A program made the position numbers and the translations under genes. From assembly GCF_000224785.1 (NCBI RefSeq), contig NZ_AGAV01000014.1, positions 282,403-346,402 on the forward strand: DNA of 64,000 nucleotides, given 5' to 3'. Below are positions 20,676 through 27,776 of this stretch, piece by piece (position 1 is the stretch's first letter; every line of letters begins with the position of its first letter). Source of the DNA: Lentibacillus jeotgali. GTDB lineage: Bacteria; Bacillota; Bacilli; Bacillales; Amphibacillaceae. The notes under the pieces are model-generated. The model searched no databases, was not told the origin of the DNA, and saw only the letters and a list, made by a program, of their open reading frames with translations.

Positions 20676-20936
20676 TGAAAACCTTCCTTTCTTTGCAGAT
20701 GCCCATTTTATTTTGGTATTCATCGTATTAGTTCCGGTATTTTTTTGCCAGTAATAAAGCATATTATACCCAAAGGGACGAAAGCTGCACACAATTATCA
20801 TTCTACCCTTAATAAAGAAAATTTAGTTAATCAAAGCTTACGACTTTAATTTTGACGATAACGTTAATTATGAGAAACAAAGGGCAAAAAATGCCTTCAA
20901 CTTCATTGATAGAAACTGACTATGGTTCTTTGCTTG

Positions 20937-21004
20937 TTCCACAATCTGGCTCTTACGCGCAAGACGGGTGTAACTCTTATTCCATTCTTGCGCCCTATCG
21001 CGAC
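20937..21004 (+). repeat. Dispersed GCGCCCG repeat, copy 1 (diverged)
   Basis: CTTATTCCATTCTTGCGCCC followed by TATCGCGAC matches the right half of the repeat family. The left end begins TTCCACAATCTGGCTC. The usual TCGTAT end is changed. Confidence 0.55.
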
Positions 21005-21039
21005 ACCCATTTATTGCTTGATTTACATTTCCTCATTGT

Positions 21040-21207
21040 TTACTTGGATAATAGTTTCTCCCATATTGGATAAATAAAATAACCGACTAAAACAGCTAAT
21101 ACCATAATTAGTACGGAGGTAATAAAGCTGGCATCGTAGGTTAAATACTGTAGAAGGACTATTATTCCAACAACTAAGACTGTAAATAAAGTTTTTTTAA
21201 AAGCCAT
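21040..21207 (-). CDS. Small two-helix membrane protein
   Basis: A 55-residue protein, MAFKKTLFTVLVVGIIVLLQ onward, with two hydrophobic helices separated by a short loop (TYDASF) and a basic C terminus (WEKLLSK). The chosen ATG at 21207 is preceded by GGAGGTG at 6 bases. The open frame upstream has no site. I do not recognise the family. It lies beside the bla remnants without visible connection. Confidence 0.65.
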   Translation of the reverse strand: MAFKKTLFTVLVVGIIVLLQYLTYDASFITSVLIMVLAVLVGYFIYPIWEKLLSK

Positions 21208-21370
21208 AAAAACACCTCCATTATTAAACATATCTAAACCACTATTATTTCTACAAGAAATTATTCCATTAAATTGCCCTTTAAAGCAATATCGAGCGAA
21301 GCTATTTTTCCAGATTAGCGCTCCGGTTTCTGGAATAAGCATATTAACCTAATAAGGCGATGGCGTTAGT

Positions 21371-21430
21371 TCAAAACTTTAGTCTTCTTCTAACTGTGAG
21401 AAGCACAATCATGCTTTCAACCAATTTCAT
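21371..21430 (-). pseudogene. blaR1: blaR1 5' stub
   Basis: An ATG overlapping the blaI stop (AAAATGAAATT) opens 19 codons, MKLVESMIVLLTVRRRLKF, and then stops. Position and overlap are those of the sensor gene blaR1 after blaI. Nothing of the protease or penicillin-binding domain remains. Confidence 0.5.
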
Positions 21431-21745
21431 TTTTCGGTTCCCTTTTTGTTAGTCTTTTCGTCCAAAATAGAACGTAATTCATTTATGTCCTCTTCTGACA
21501 AAGAATCCTCCTGGATGAAATGAACCAGCATAAACTTTAATGTTCCGCCATAAATTCGCTGAATAAAAGACTGTGCTCTGCACGCTAACACTCATCTTGC
21601 GAATAAAGAGGAAAAAAGTATAAGCCCTCTGATCTTTGACACCGATCACTTTTTTGTGAGTAAGACGATCCAAGAGAGTGCGTACGGTTTTTGGCTTCCA
21701 ATCCGTTTGCTCCTGCATGGAGGATATTACTTCATTGGCCGTTTG
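21427..21745 (-). pseudogene. blaI: Broken BlaI/MecI-family repressor
   Basis: In pieces of three frames the minus strand reads [36 protein letters not shown], then SFIQRIYGGTLKFMLVHF and SEEDINELRSILDEKTNKKG before the stop. These match the winged-helix and dimerisation parts of BlaI in order. At least two frameshifts and a TAG near 21585-21610 break it, and its first codons are gone. In intact loci BlaI represses bla and is cleaved when BlaR1 senses a beta-lactam. Confidence 0.85.
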
Positions 21746-21938
21746 TGATAAGAGTGGGGCCGGAAGTTATGGAACAAGAAATGACATTGTAGTTGTTTGG
21801 CCACCAAACAGAGAGCCAATCGTCATTGCGATTATGTCCCGCCATGACACGGAGGATGCCAAATATGACGATCTACTGACTGCAGAGGCTGCCAAGGTCG
21901 CACTTAATGCTCTAAAGTGGATACTAGAAGCGGGATAG
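21741..21938 (+). pseudogene. bla: 3' remnant of a class A beta-lactamase
   Basis: The plus strand encodes [20 protein letters not shown] followed by [16 protein letters not shown] and ends at a stop after [15 protein letters not shown]. This is the KTG-box region (here KSG) and final helix of a class A penicillinase. The SxxK and SDN motifs are missing, so it cannot be active. It joins head to head with the blaI remnant, as in the normal divergent bla/blaI layout with the middle deleted. Confidence 0.88.
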
Positions 21939-22078
21939 TTTGAGTAATTTTGGAATCACGACAGGTTGATTAAACAAAAAGTGAATAAAAACTTAACCTT
22001 AGACCGATCATTCTTTTTAGGGATAGTCGGTCTTTATCCCATTTTCCCTCTGAAAACAGTTCTACTGTATTACCTCTA

Positions 22079-22252
22079 TTCAACAAATTGGCCCTTTTCA
22101 GATAAGCACTCCTAATCCAAAGAAACCCACAAGTATCCAGCTATCTCTCCAAAATTTGTAACTCCTTCTCTGAAAGTTATTAAATTAAATGGCCTTTATA
22201 TTCGGCATTCTCGCTAATTCTTATTCCTGATTAGCGGCCGTTCGTATTATAA
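22079..22252 (+). repeat. Dispersed GCGCCCG repeat, copy 2 (long form)
   Basis: Begins TTCAACAAATTGGCCCTTTT and ends CTTATTCCTGATTAGCGGCC then GTTCGTATTAT. Both ends match other copies; about 120 bases between them are unique. No gene lies in it. It is followed by a weak hairpin (22250-22280) that may end the gene at 22318. Confidence 0.6.
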
Positions 22253-22317
22253 GGTCAGCCAGTCATTTATGGTTGACCTATTTTGAATAGATTTTATGCT
22301 TAAAGACGTGCGCTTGT

Positions 22318-23031
22318 CTACCAATTGAAAAAAGCTTTTAATGCAATCATTGTGACGGCGTAGGCAAGAGATGGAATTAAAAAGGAAGGCAGATGCGCAT
22401 TTTTTTCGAATGGAAGTTCTTTACTGATAACGTTAAATAACATTGCACCAGAACTAAAAGCAACCATCGAATCAACAATTAGGCCTGACGATGGGCCGAA
22501 GATACCTGTTAATGCCCCAATCAATGTTGCGCCGGCAAGCATATAACGCCCTCTCTTTTTGTGCAAGCGATAGTGTTCCTTTCCCAAATGATAGGACAAC
22601 CCAATAAAGTGAAGACTAACAGCCAATCCATAGAACAGTGATTCAACCCGCTGAACATCAGAAGCAAATACAACATAGGTGATAATAAAAGAGTAGGCCA
22701 TAAAGAAACTTACTTGTACCATATAAATAGTCTGTTCCTTTAGCCGGGATGCTGTCTTTGTCTCAGCGAAGGCGTATACCGCATAATAAATTAGTAAACC
22801 AAGAAGGCCAAGAAAATAAATCTCTGTGTCAAGGGCCAACGATCCTCCAAGCTTATCCTGTTTCTCGTGAAGCGTCGGCAAGATATACACAAACACATAA
22901 GCGATAGCTACACCACCCGATATCGATAGTAGCTTTTGCTGCCCAATTGGAGAGCGTTCGACTATCGTTAATGCGTATAGCTGTATGACGATAAATACAA
23001 TACCTATAATGATTGATTCAATTGTAACCAT
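22318..23031 (-). CDS. Polytopic membrane protein, ZIP-like appearance
   Basis: A 237-residue protein with seven or eight hydrophobic helices. The stretch GGVAIAYVFVYILPTLHEKQ and the later FSSGAMLFNVISKELPFE recall the layout of ZIP-type metal transporters, but the HxxE-type metal-binding motifs of ZIP helices IV and V are not clear. A transport role is therefore a guess. The ATG at 23031 has GAAGGAG 6 bases upstream. It is monocistronic between scar regions. Confidence 0.65.
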   Translation of the reverse strand: MVTIESIIIGIVFIVIQLYALTIVERSPIGQQKLLSISGGVAIAYVFVYILPTLHEKQDKLGGSLALDTEIYFLGLLGLLIYYAVYAFAETKTASRLKEQTIYMVQVSFFMAYSFIITYVVFASDVQRVESLFYGLAVSLHFIGLSYHLGKEHYRLHKKRGRYMLAGATLIGALTGIFGPSSGLIVDSMVAFSSGAMLFNVISKELPFEKNAHLPSFLIPSLAYAVTMIALKAFFNW

Positions 23032-23578
23032 GTCTGTCTCCTTCAACGATTGGTTTTTGAGTTATTCCCATTAATTAAAGTGGAGAAACTACAGTTTAGG
23101 TAGAAATCTTGTTCCATAATGACTTAACTAATACAGAATCGGCCACTTTGTTAATTCTCCCTGATGAGAGAGCTTTTACCGCAAGTAACACCTTACAGAA
23201 GGGTGGAAAGGGGCAATTCACCCTTTTTCCTTTCACTGTACCGCATCATACTTTTAATATTTCCTTATCGCCCATATATAATGTCGTAATACTTCAGGAA
23301 TTATGACAGAGCCATTTTTCTACGGATAGCCATTTAACTAAATGTTTCTTGTTAATAGGGATAGGGTATTTTAATTGCAAAATACAAAAATGTGCAAGCA
23401 TTTATGGATTAGTAGCCGCTGATTAAAATTGAGAAATGATGAATAGTTTTGGATGGAAACAAGTAATATGACATTGGTTGCTATTTTCTGGAGTCGATAA
23501 AAGGATCGCAAGCAGCAACTTGCGATCCGGACAGTTATCCGCAAGGCACGGCGACTCCGAATCGGGATTTTCACAAAA
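23032..23578. other. Stretch without recognisable gene
   Basis: AT-rich DNA. I see no frame with a ribosome site. A hairpin GATCGCAAG..CTTGCGATC lies at about 23502-23527, just past the antisense end of the small toxin gene region. Confidence 0.5.
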
Positions 23579-23579
23579 G

Positions 23580-23620
23580 AGTAATTACCCCACGTTTACG
23601 GAGACGGCAGGGTGATTACT
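23580..23620 (-). terminator. Hairpin at the 3' end of the Hol-Tox gene
   Basis: The arms AGTAATCACCC and GGGTAATTACT (one mismatch) enclose 19 bases and are followed on the minus strand by CTTTTGTG. It directly overlaps the toxin stop codon. Such a structure commonly serves both the toxin mRNA and an antisense RNA in type I systems. Confidence 0.65.
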
Positions 23621-23702
23621 ACTTTTCATGGCTGTCAACAAGTAAAACAACGAGTGTTCCAAACATCAACATCAACTCGAGAGTCTTGTCAATTTCAATC
23701 AC
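23619..23702 (-). CDS. Holin-like toxin peptide (Hol-Tox type), 27 codons
   Basis: A GTG start at 23702 with AAAGGGGTGAG just upstream encodes VIEIDKTLELMLMFGTLVVL ending LVDSHEK. The single hydrophobic helix with the LMLMFGTLV pattern matches the short putative holin-like toxins of Bacillus, which are controlled by an antisense RNA. The downstream hairpin fits this. A second hairpin, AGTAAAAAG..CTTTTTACT at 23739-23762, lies upstream and could end the antisense RNA. Such peptides would act at the cytoplasmic membrane. The gene is too short for routine gene finding. Confidence 0.7.
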   Translation of the reverse strand: MIEIDKTLELMLMFGTLVVLLVDSHEK

Positions 23703-23774
23703 TCGCTCACCCCTTTCTGAAGGGATTCGAAGCCGCCAAGTAAAAAGAGTAAACTTTTTACTGCTTCCCACGAG

Positions 23775-24316
23775 AAGCGTCACCCTGTATAGCATGTCTA
23801 CTTTAGTATACTACAAAACAGATGTTCTATGTGTTAATTTTTAGTAAATAGTACAACATTCTCATAAATTAGTGTTATTAAAGCCTACTGACTGCACAAA
23901 AGGATGTTTATTCCGATAGGCACTCGTTTAAGGAGTATTATTAAGCCAATCTTTACTGGAGATAAGTTGTTGTATGAATTTTGATAGTAAAGAAGTGGAT
24001 TTCTTGGTATAATCCACTGAATTTTATTGCTCCTATTATATAGGGACCAGATTTCTGAATACAAATCCAGACTAGATGGATCTACTTCTGAATAAACCTC
24101 TAATTCCGGTGTACCAGCATGCTCATAGCCACTTGATGGGAACTATTCAGAAAATATTTTTTCCATGCTTTCTGTATCGCATCCGGCATCGACCCATTAG
24201 CGAGATAAGGTACGTCCAGCTTCAAAATGAAACTGGGTAACTGAATGATACAAAGACGTCATTACTTACGTAAGATGAATAGAACAAAAGCTGTTTAGTA
24301 TTGGGGCATTATTTAG
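23775..24316. other. Stretch without recognisable gene
   Basis: AT-rich, no frame with a plausible start and ribosome site, and no strong hairpin. The Hol-Tox promoter probably lies near its left end (a TATACA at about 23790). Confidence 0.45.
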
Positions 24317-24317
24317 T

Positions 24318-24416
24318 CAACAAAGTGGAGGATTAGCCCCCTCCACTTTGCTTTAAAGAAAGATCAAAAAGAAATGAGGTTCATATTCCATTCTCGAGCC
24401 CGTTCGTATTGTTGAA
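24318..24416 (+). repeat. Dispersed GCGCCCG repeat, copy 3, with internal hairpin
   Basis: Starts TCAACAAAGTGGAGG and ends CATATTCCATTCTCGAGCCC then GTTCGTATTGTTGAA. The hairpin CAAAGTGGAGG..CCTCCACTTTG (24321-24350) lies at its left end and may end transcription of the oxidoreductase. The right end TTGTTGAA is the inverse of the TTCAACAA at the left. Confidence 0.6.
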
Positions 24417-24436
24417 TGTGAGTGATGTTGTTCAAC

Positions 24437-25384
24437 CTAAACTTTAAGACAAAGTTTTCCCAAATAATGATTATTGAGAGCTAGATGTGCATCACAGGCA
24501 TCTTTTAATAAAAATGTTTGATAAATATGAGCTGTTAAATTCCCCAATTTAATATAATTGTTGAGTCTACGCATAATCTCGTGATCAGGGTCGCCGTTAT
24601 AGCCAATTGCCCTTATACCAAATGGAACCTTAGGCTCCGGATATATCCCATTAGGATAGGCAATACGACCATCAGATCGAATACACTGAATTGCTTTTTG
24701 TGCAAATTCGCCACCAGCGGTAAGTAGTGCAGTATCAAGGCCATCAGGTGCAAATGAACTAGCTGCTGATAAAATATCATCTTTTCGCCCGTTTACAACA
24801 TCATCAATTCCTAGATTTTTAACCATAGTGACACCGTCATCACCTGAGGCTACTGCAAAAACCCGTGCCCCCATATTCTTAGCAAGCTGTACCGCTAGGT
24901 GCCCTATTCCTCCACTGGCCCCGAAAATCATAATAGTCTCATCTTGTTTCAGTTCTAAAATATCCTCAATTCCACGCAATGCAGTTAAACCTACCCCAGA
25001 TATTACACTGGATTCCGAAAGAGTTAAACTATCGGGAATGCAAAATACATACTTAGAATCTAAAGCAACGTATTCTGCATAAAAACCGCCTTTTGGGTTA
25101 AGAAAGCCTGGGGCGTATACCTTATCACCGACATTAAAACGACTAACCTTTTCTCCAAAAGCTACAACAGAACCAGCACCTTCAGATCCTAATACATAGG
25201 GAAACTTTGGCTCAATGCCAAGCATTTCTGCATATCCGCCTTCTCGTTCAAAAATATCCCATTCTCCTACCCCTGCATAATCAACACGAATTAGCACATC
25301 ACTCGGTCCGATGTCGGGTACCAAGATATTTTTCAACACAAACTCATCGGGGCCGCCAAATTTTTCAAGCACTTCAGCATTCAC
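24437..25384 (-). CDS. Zinc-independent MDR-type NADPH:quinone oxidoreductase
   Basis: A 315-residue medium-chain dehydrogenase/reductase. It has the GroES-like N domain (PDIGPSDVLIRVDYAGVGEW, VLGSEGAGSVVAFGEKV) and a Rossmann domain with IMIFGASGGIGHLAVQLAKN. It lacks the GHE and four-cysteine zinc motifs, so it belongs to the quinone oxidoreductase branch. The substrate is unknown. The start is GTG at 25384, with AGGAGG 10 bases before it. The IS256 element lies just upstream. Confidence 0.88.
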   Translation of the reverse strand: MNAEVLEKFGGPDEFVLKNILVPDIGPSDVLIRVDYAGVGEWDIFEREGGYAEMLGIEPKFPYVLGSEGAGSVVAFGEKVSRFNVGDKVYAPGFLNPKGGFYAEYVALDSKYVFCIPDSLTLSESSVISGVGLTALRGIEDILELKQDETIMIFGASGGIGHLAVQLAKNMGARVFAVASGDDGVTMVKNLGIDDVVNGRKDDILSAASSFAPDGLDTALLTAGGEFAQKAIQCIRSDGRIAYPNGIYPEPKVPFGIRAIGYNGDPDHEIMRRLNNYIKLGNLTAHIYQTFLLKDACDAHLALNNHYLGKLCLKV

Positions 25385-25601
25385 AGTGTTTATACCTCCT
25401 TCGTTTGATTTACTACATATCTATTATACAGACTAACCCTGACAAGGGCTATCACTATAACAGGTAATTTTATTAATAATAAAAATCCATTTATTCAACA
25501 AAGTGGATGACGTAAAATAGTTTGTGTAAATTCTTTGAGACAAAAAAAGAGGTAGGGTACCCTCGGAATTGGCTATAAATAGAGAGAGGAGAAACCCTAC
25601 C

Positions 25602-26831
25602 ATGACTCAAAGTATAACGAATGATGGCTTTATGAATCAACTGGATAGTCTTGTACGTGATTTTGTCAAAGACCAGCTCGAAACGATTTTGGTAGAGGAA
25701 AGGGAACAGTTTTTCAACGAAGAACATCCTGAATTGAAGCAAGTAAAAAATGGTTACTACAAACGAACGCTTGATACCAAGCACGGCCATATTGATGATC
25801 TTGCTGTGCCCCGCGACCGCCATGGTGAATTTCAAACGGAATTGTTCTCACCTTACCAACGCCGTGATCAATGGGTTGGCGAAACGGTAACGAGAATGTA
25901 TCAGAAAGGTGTCAGCACGCGTGAAATCGGGCAAATGATTGAGCACATGCTGGGCTCTGCTTATTCGGCAACAACGGTTAGTAACATCACAGACGTTACA
26001 CTCGAAAATATCGAAACATGGCAGCAGCGCCCACTAAAGAAACGTTATTCAATCCTTTATCTTGACGGGACTTACCTGAAGCTGCGCCGCGATGATGTCG
26101 CCAATGAAGTCGTGTACTTGGTCATCGGTGTGTCTGAAGACGGTTACCGCGAGATTCTCGGTTTCTATGTCGGTGGCCAGGAAAGCTCACTCGGCTGGAA
26201 AGAAATTCTCCGCGATCTTTACAATCGGGGTGTTGAGGAAGTGTTGCTTGGTGTTTTTGATGGCCTGCCCGGACTTGAAGCAGCGATGAAAGAAATTTAT
26301 CCAAAGGCTGACGTCCAGCGCTGTGTGGTACATAAAGTTCGTAATGCCATCAACGCCGTTCGTAAAAAGGATCAAACAGCTGTAGCCGAGGATTTAAAGG
26401 CTATTTATGAGGCCAGCACGAGTGAAGAAGCCATGAGTCAATTTAAAACTTTTCAAGAGAACTGGCAAGGCAAGCATCCAAAAGTCGTCAAATCATGGGA
26501 AGAGGACTTAAATGTGCTTCTGACATTCTTGAAATATCCCTTATCAATCCAGCGCATGATTTATACTACGAATATCATTGAGCGGACGATGAAGGAAATC
26601 AAGAAGCGTACAAAAACGATGAACAGCCTTCCCAGTGAAAAGGCAGCAGAAAAGGTGGTATACCTTCAATCAACCGAATATAACCAAAGATGGTCAGAGC
26701 GGAAGCTCAGAGGCTTCGCAAGTGCTTATCAAGCGTTACAGGAAATGTTTGAAACGAGATACGGCAAGCACAGCGGATCACAAACGATCGAATTTTCAGA
26801 TATTATCCCGGGTACCCGGGATAATATCTGA
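25602..26831 (+). CDS. IS256-family transposase (DDE, Mutator type)
   Basis: A 409-residue protein from the ATG at 25602, preceded by AGAGAGGAG. The DDE-type catalytic region includes YSILYLDGTYLKLRR (first Asp), LGVFDGLPGL (second Asp) and TTNIIERTMKEIKKRTKTMN (Glu), with the C/H motif in VQRCVVHKVRN. It is full length and unbroken, so probably active. The final codons lie inside a 44-bp perfect palindrome. Confidence 0.95.
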   Translation: MTQSITNDGFMNQLDSLVRDFVKDQLETILVEEREQFFNEEHPELKQVKNGYYKRTLDTKHGHIDDLAVPRDRHGEFQTELFSPYQRRDQWVGETVTRMYQKGVSTREIGQMIEHMLGSAYSATTVSNITDVTLENIETWQQRPLKKRYSILYLDGTYLKLRRDDVANEVVYLVIGVSEDGYREILGFYVGGQESSLGWKEILRDLYNRGVEEVLLGVFDGLPGLEAAMKEIYPKADVQRCVVHKVRNAINAVRKKDQTAVAEDLKAIYEASTSEEAMSQFKTFQENWQGKHPKVVKSWEEDLNVLLTFLKYPLSIQRMIYTTNIIERTMKEIKKRTKTMNSLPSEKAAEKVVYLQSTEYNQRWSERKLRGFASAYQALQEMFETRYGKHSGSQTIEFSDIIPGTRDNI

Positions 26832-26835
26832 AAAT
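26792..26835. terminator. Perfect 44-bp palindrome at the transposase stop
   Basis: The sequence is symmetrical around GGGTACCC, with arms ATTTTCAGATATTATCCCGG. As RNA it would form a 20-bp stem overlapping the stop codon. It could end the transposase mRNA or block read-through from either side. Confidence 0.7.
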
Positions 26836-26895
26836 ACCAACACCACCTATTCTGAGGAGTATCCTATTTATTTACACAAACTTCTTGACGGTACC

Positions 26896-26965
26896 ACAAA
26901 GTGGCTTTATAAACCAAAAAAGGACGCAATTCTTGTTCCGGAATTTGCGCCCGTTAGTTATACAT
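26896..26965 (+). repeat. Dispersed GCGCCCG repeat, copy 4, right part (split by IS256)
   Basis: Right end AATTTGCGCCCGTTAGTTAT. The left end TTCAAC lies at 25494-25499 across the IS. Removing the IS and one ACAAAGTG gives a continuous copy starting TTCAACAAAGTGG, like copy 3. Confidence 0.6.
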
Positions 26966-26996
26966 AAGACTTACACAATAATTGCATATTATATAA

Positions 26997-27470
26997 ATGA
27001 TGTGACAATAAGTCATTATAGCAAACGTTTAAAGTGACAGCTCGTGTTCCAACGTTCCTTGCTTCCCAAGTCCCTTACAACGTAGCTATCCATACTGGAC
27101 GTAGGTGCTCCCTTTAAGCCTGTGAGCTTGATACCGCCGTTGTCCGGTATAGCGTATTTCAGAGGGCGCATTTTTACTCTACACCACTCACGTCATCGTT
27201 GGATGACACATAAGTTTCCCTATGTTTTAACTCTAGACCCGTACATTCGAAAGTTTGTCAGTTCCTTTCTCAAAGAACATTCTCACCATATCCAGTTTTT
27301 CAGCCGCGCGGCATATCCGTCGGCATACCTTCTCTAAGAGAGTGGCTCCAGCCTTCGTTCTGCCGAATCACCTGTGCTTCATACCCCAAGGCCTGTCAGC
27401 CTTAACGCATGCAGGATTTGTTGACGGGATGGTTTCAGGAAACTTGGTTCCATCTTGTAACGTTAGAATT
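26997..27470 (-). mobile_element. Structured non-coding remnant, possibly an IS200/IS605-type 3' end
   Basis: No intact frame. Read on the minus strand it contains hairpins GTCATC..GATGAC and ATACCG..CGGTAT, and a stretch GGGACTTGGGAAGCAAGGAACG with GTTGGAACACGAGC. That combination looks to me like the structured right end of tnpB-carrying IS605-family elements, but I cannot verify this without a search. It marks the left border of the conjugative element. Confidence 0.3.
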
Positions 27471-27490
27471 TAATAAAATTCCCCGCATGT

Positions 27491-27772
27491 TCACGCCTCA
27501 AAGCGTTTATAGCGGAACTTGTCGCGCGCGCCCGTTAACGGAATATATTTGGTTGGTTCACCATCTAAGATGACGGTTTTCGTATCCAAGTCTAATGGAA
27601 TCAAAGCATCCTCATCTGCTTGAATAATCGTTTGAATTGCATCCAGTGTTACAGGATCAATAGATATTTCGACTTCACCATCTTTGACAATGAATACGAC
27701 ACTGAATTCTTTACCTTCCTTCACATAACCGATATCTACAGACTGATACGCACCATTTACATACAAATCCAT
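27491..27772 (-). CDS. Small acidic protein of the conjugative element, unknown
   Basis: A 93-residue acidic protein starting MDLYVNGAYQSVDIGYVKEG and rich in beta-type segments. No known motif is seen. The ATG at 27772 has AGGGTGAT upstream and overlaps the end of the topoisomerase gene by 1 to 2 codons, so it is probably the last gene of that operon. The C terminus is basic (FRYKRFEA). Confidence 0.7.
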   Translation of the reverse strand: MDLYVNGAYQSVDIGYVKEGKEFSVVFIVKDGEVEISIDPVTLDAIQTIIQADEDALIPLDLDTKTVILDGEPTKYIPLTGARDKFRYKRFEA

Positions 27773-27776
27773 ACAA

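Larger units (their letters stand above)
25506..26895 (+). mobile_element. IS256-family insertion sequence, complete, with 8-bp target duplication
   Basis: A 1390-bp element. The left end GATGACGTAAAATAGTTTGT and the inverted right end GGTACCGTCAAGAAGTTTGT share GTTTGTGTAAAT plus most outer positions. ACAAAGTG flanks it on both sides (25498-25505 and 26896-26903), the 8-bp duplication expected for the family. The intact duplication and transposase indicate a recent insertion. It landed in a copy of the dispersed GCGCCCG repeat. Confidence 0.92.

Noticed and set aside
21678..21740. Start codon giving an 86-residue plus-strand protein that includes the bla end
   Set aside because: The first 21 codons are antisense to the blaI remnant. 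The frame is a fusion by chance, not a gene.
27481..27490. CCCCGCATGT as another copy of the 13.9-kb repeat
   Set aside because: The match is only ten bases long, and the following sequence does not continue it.
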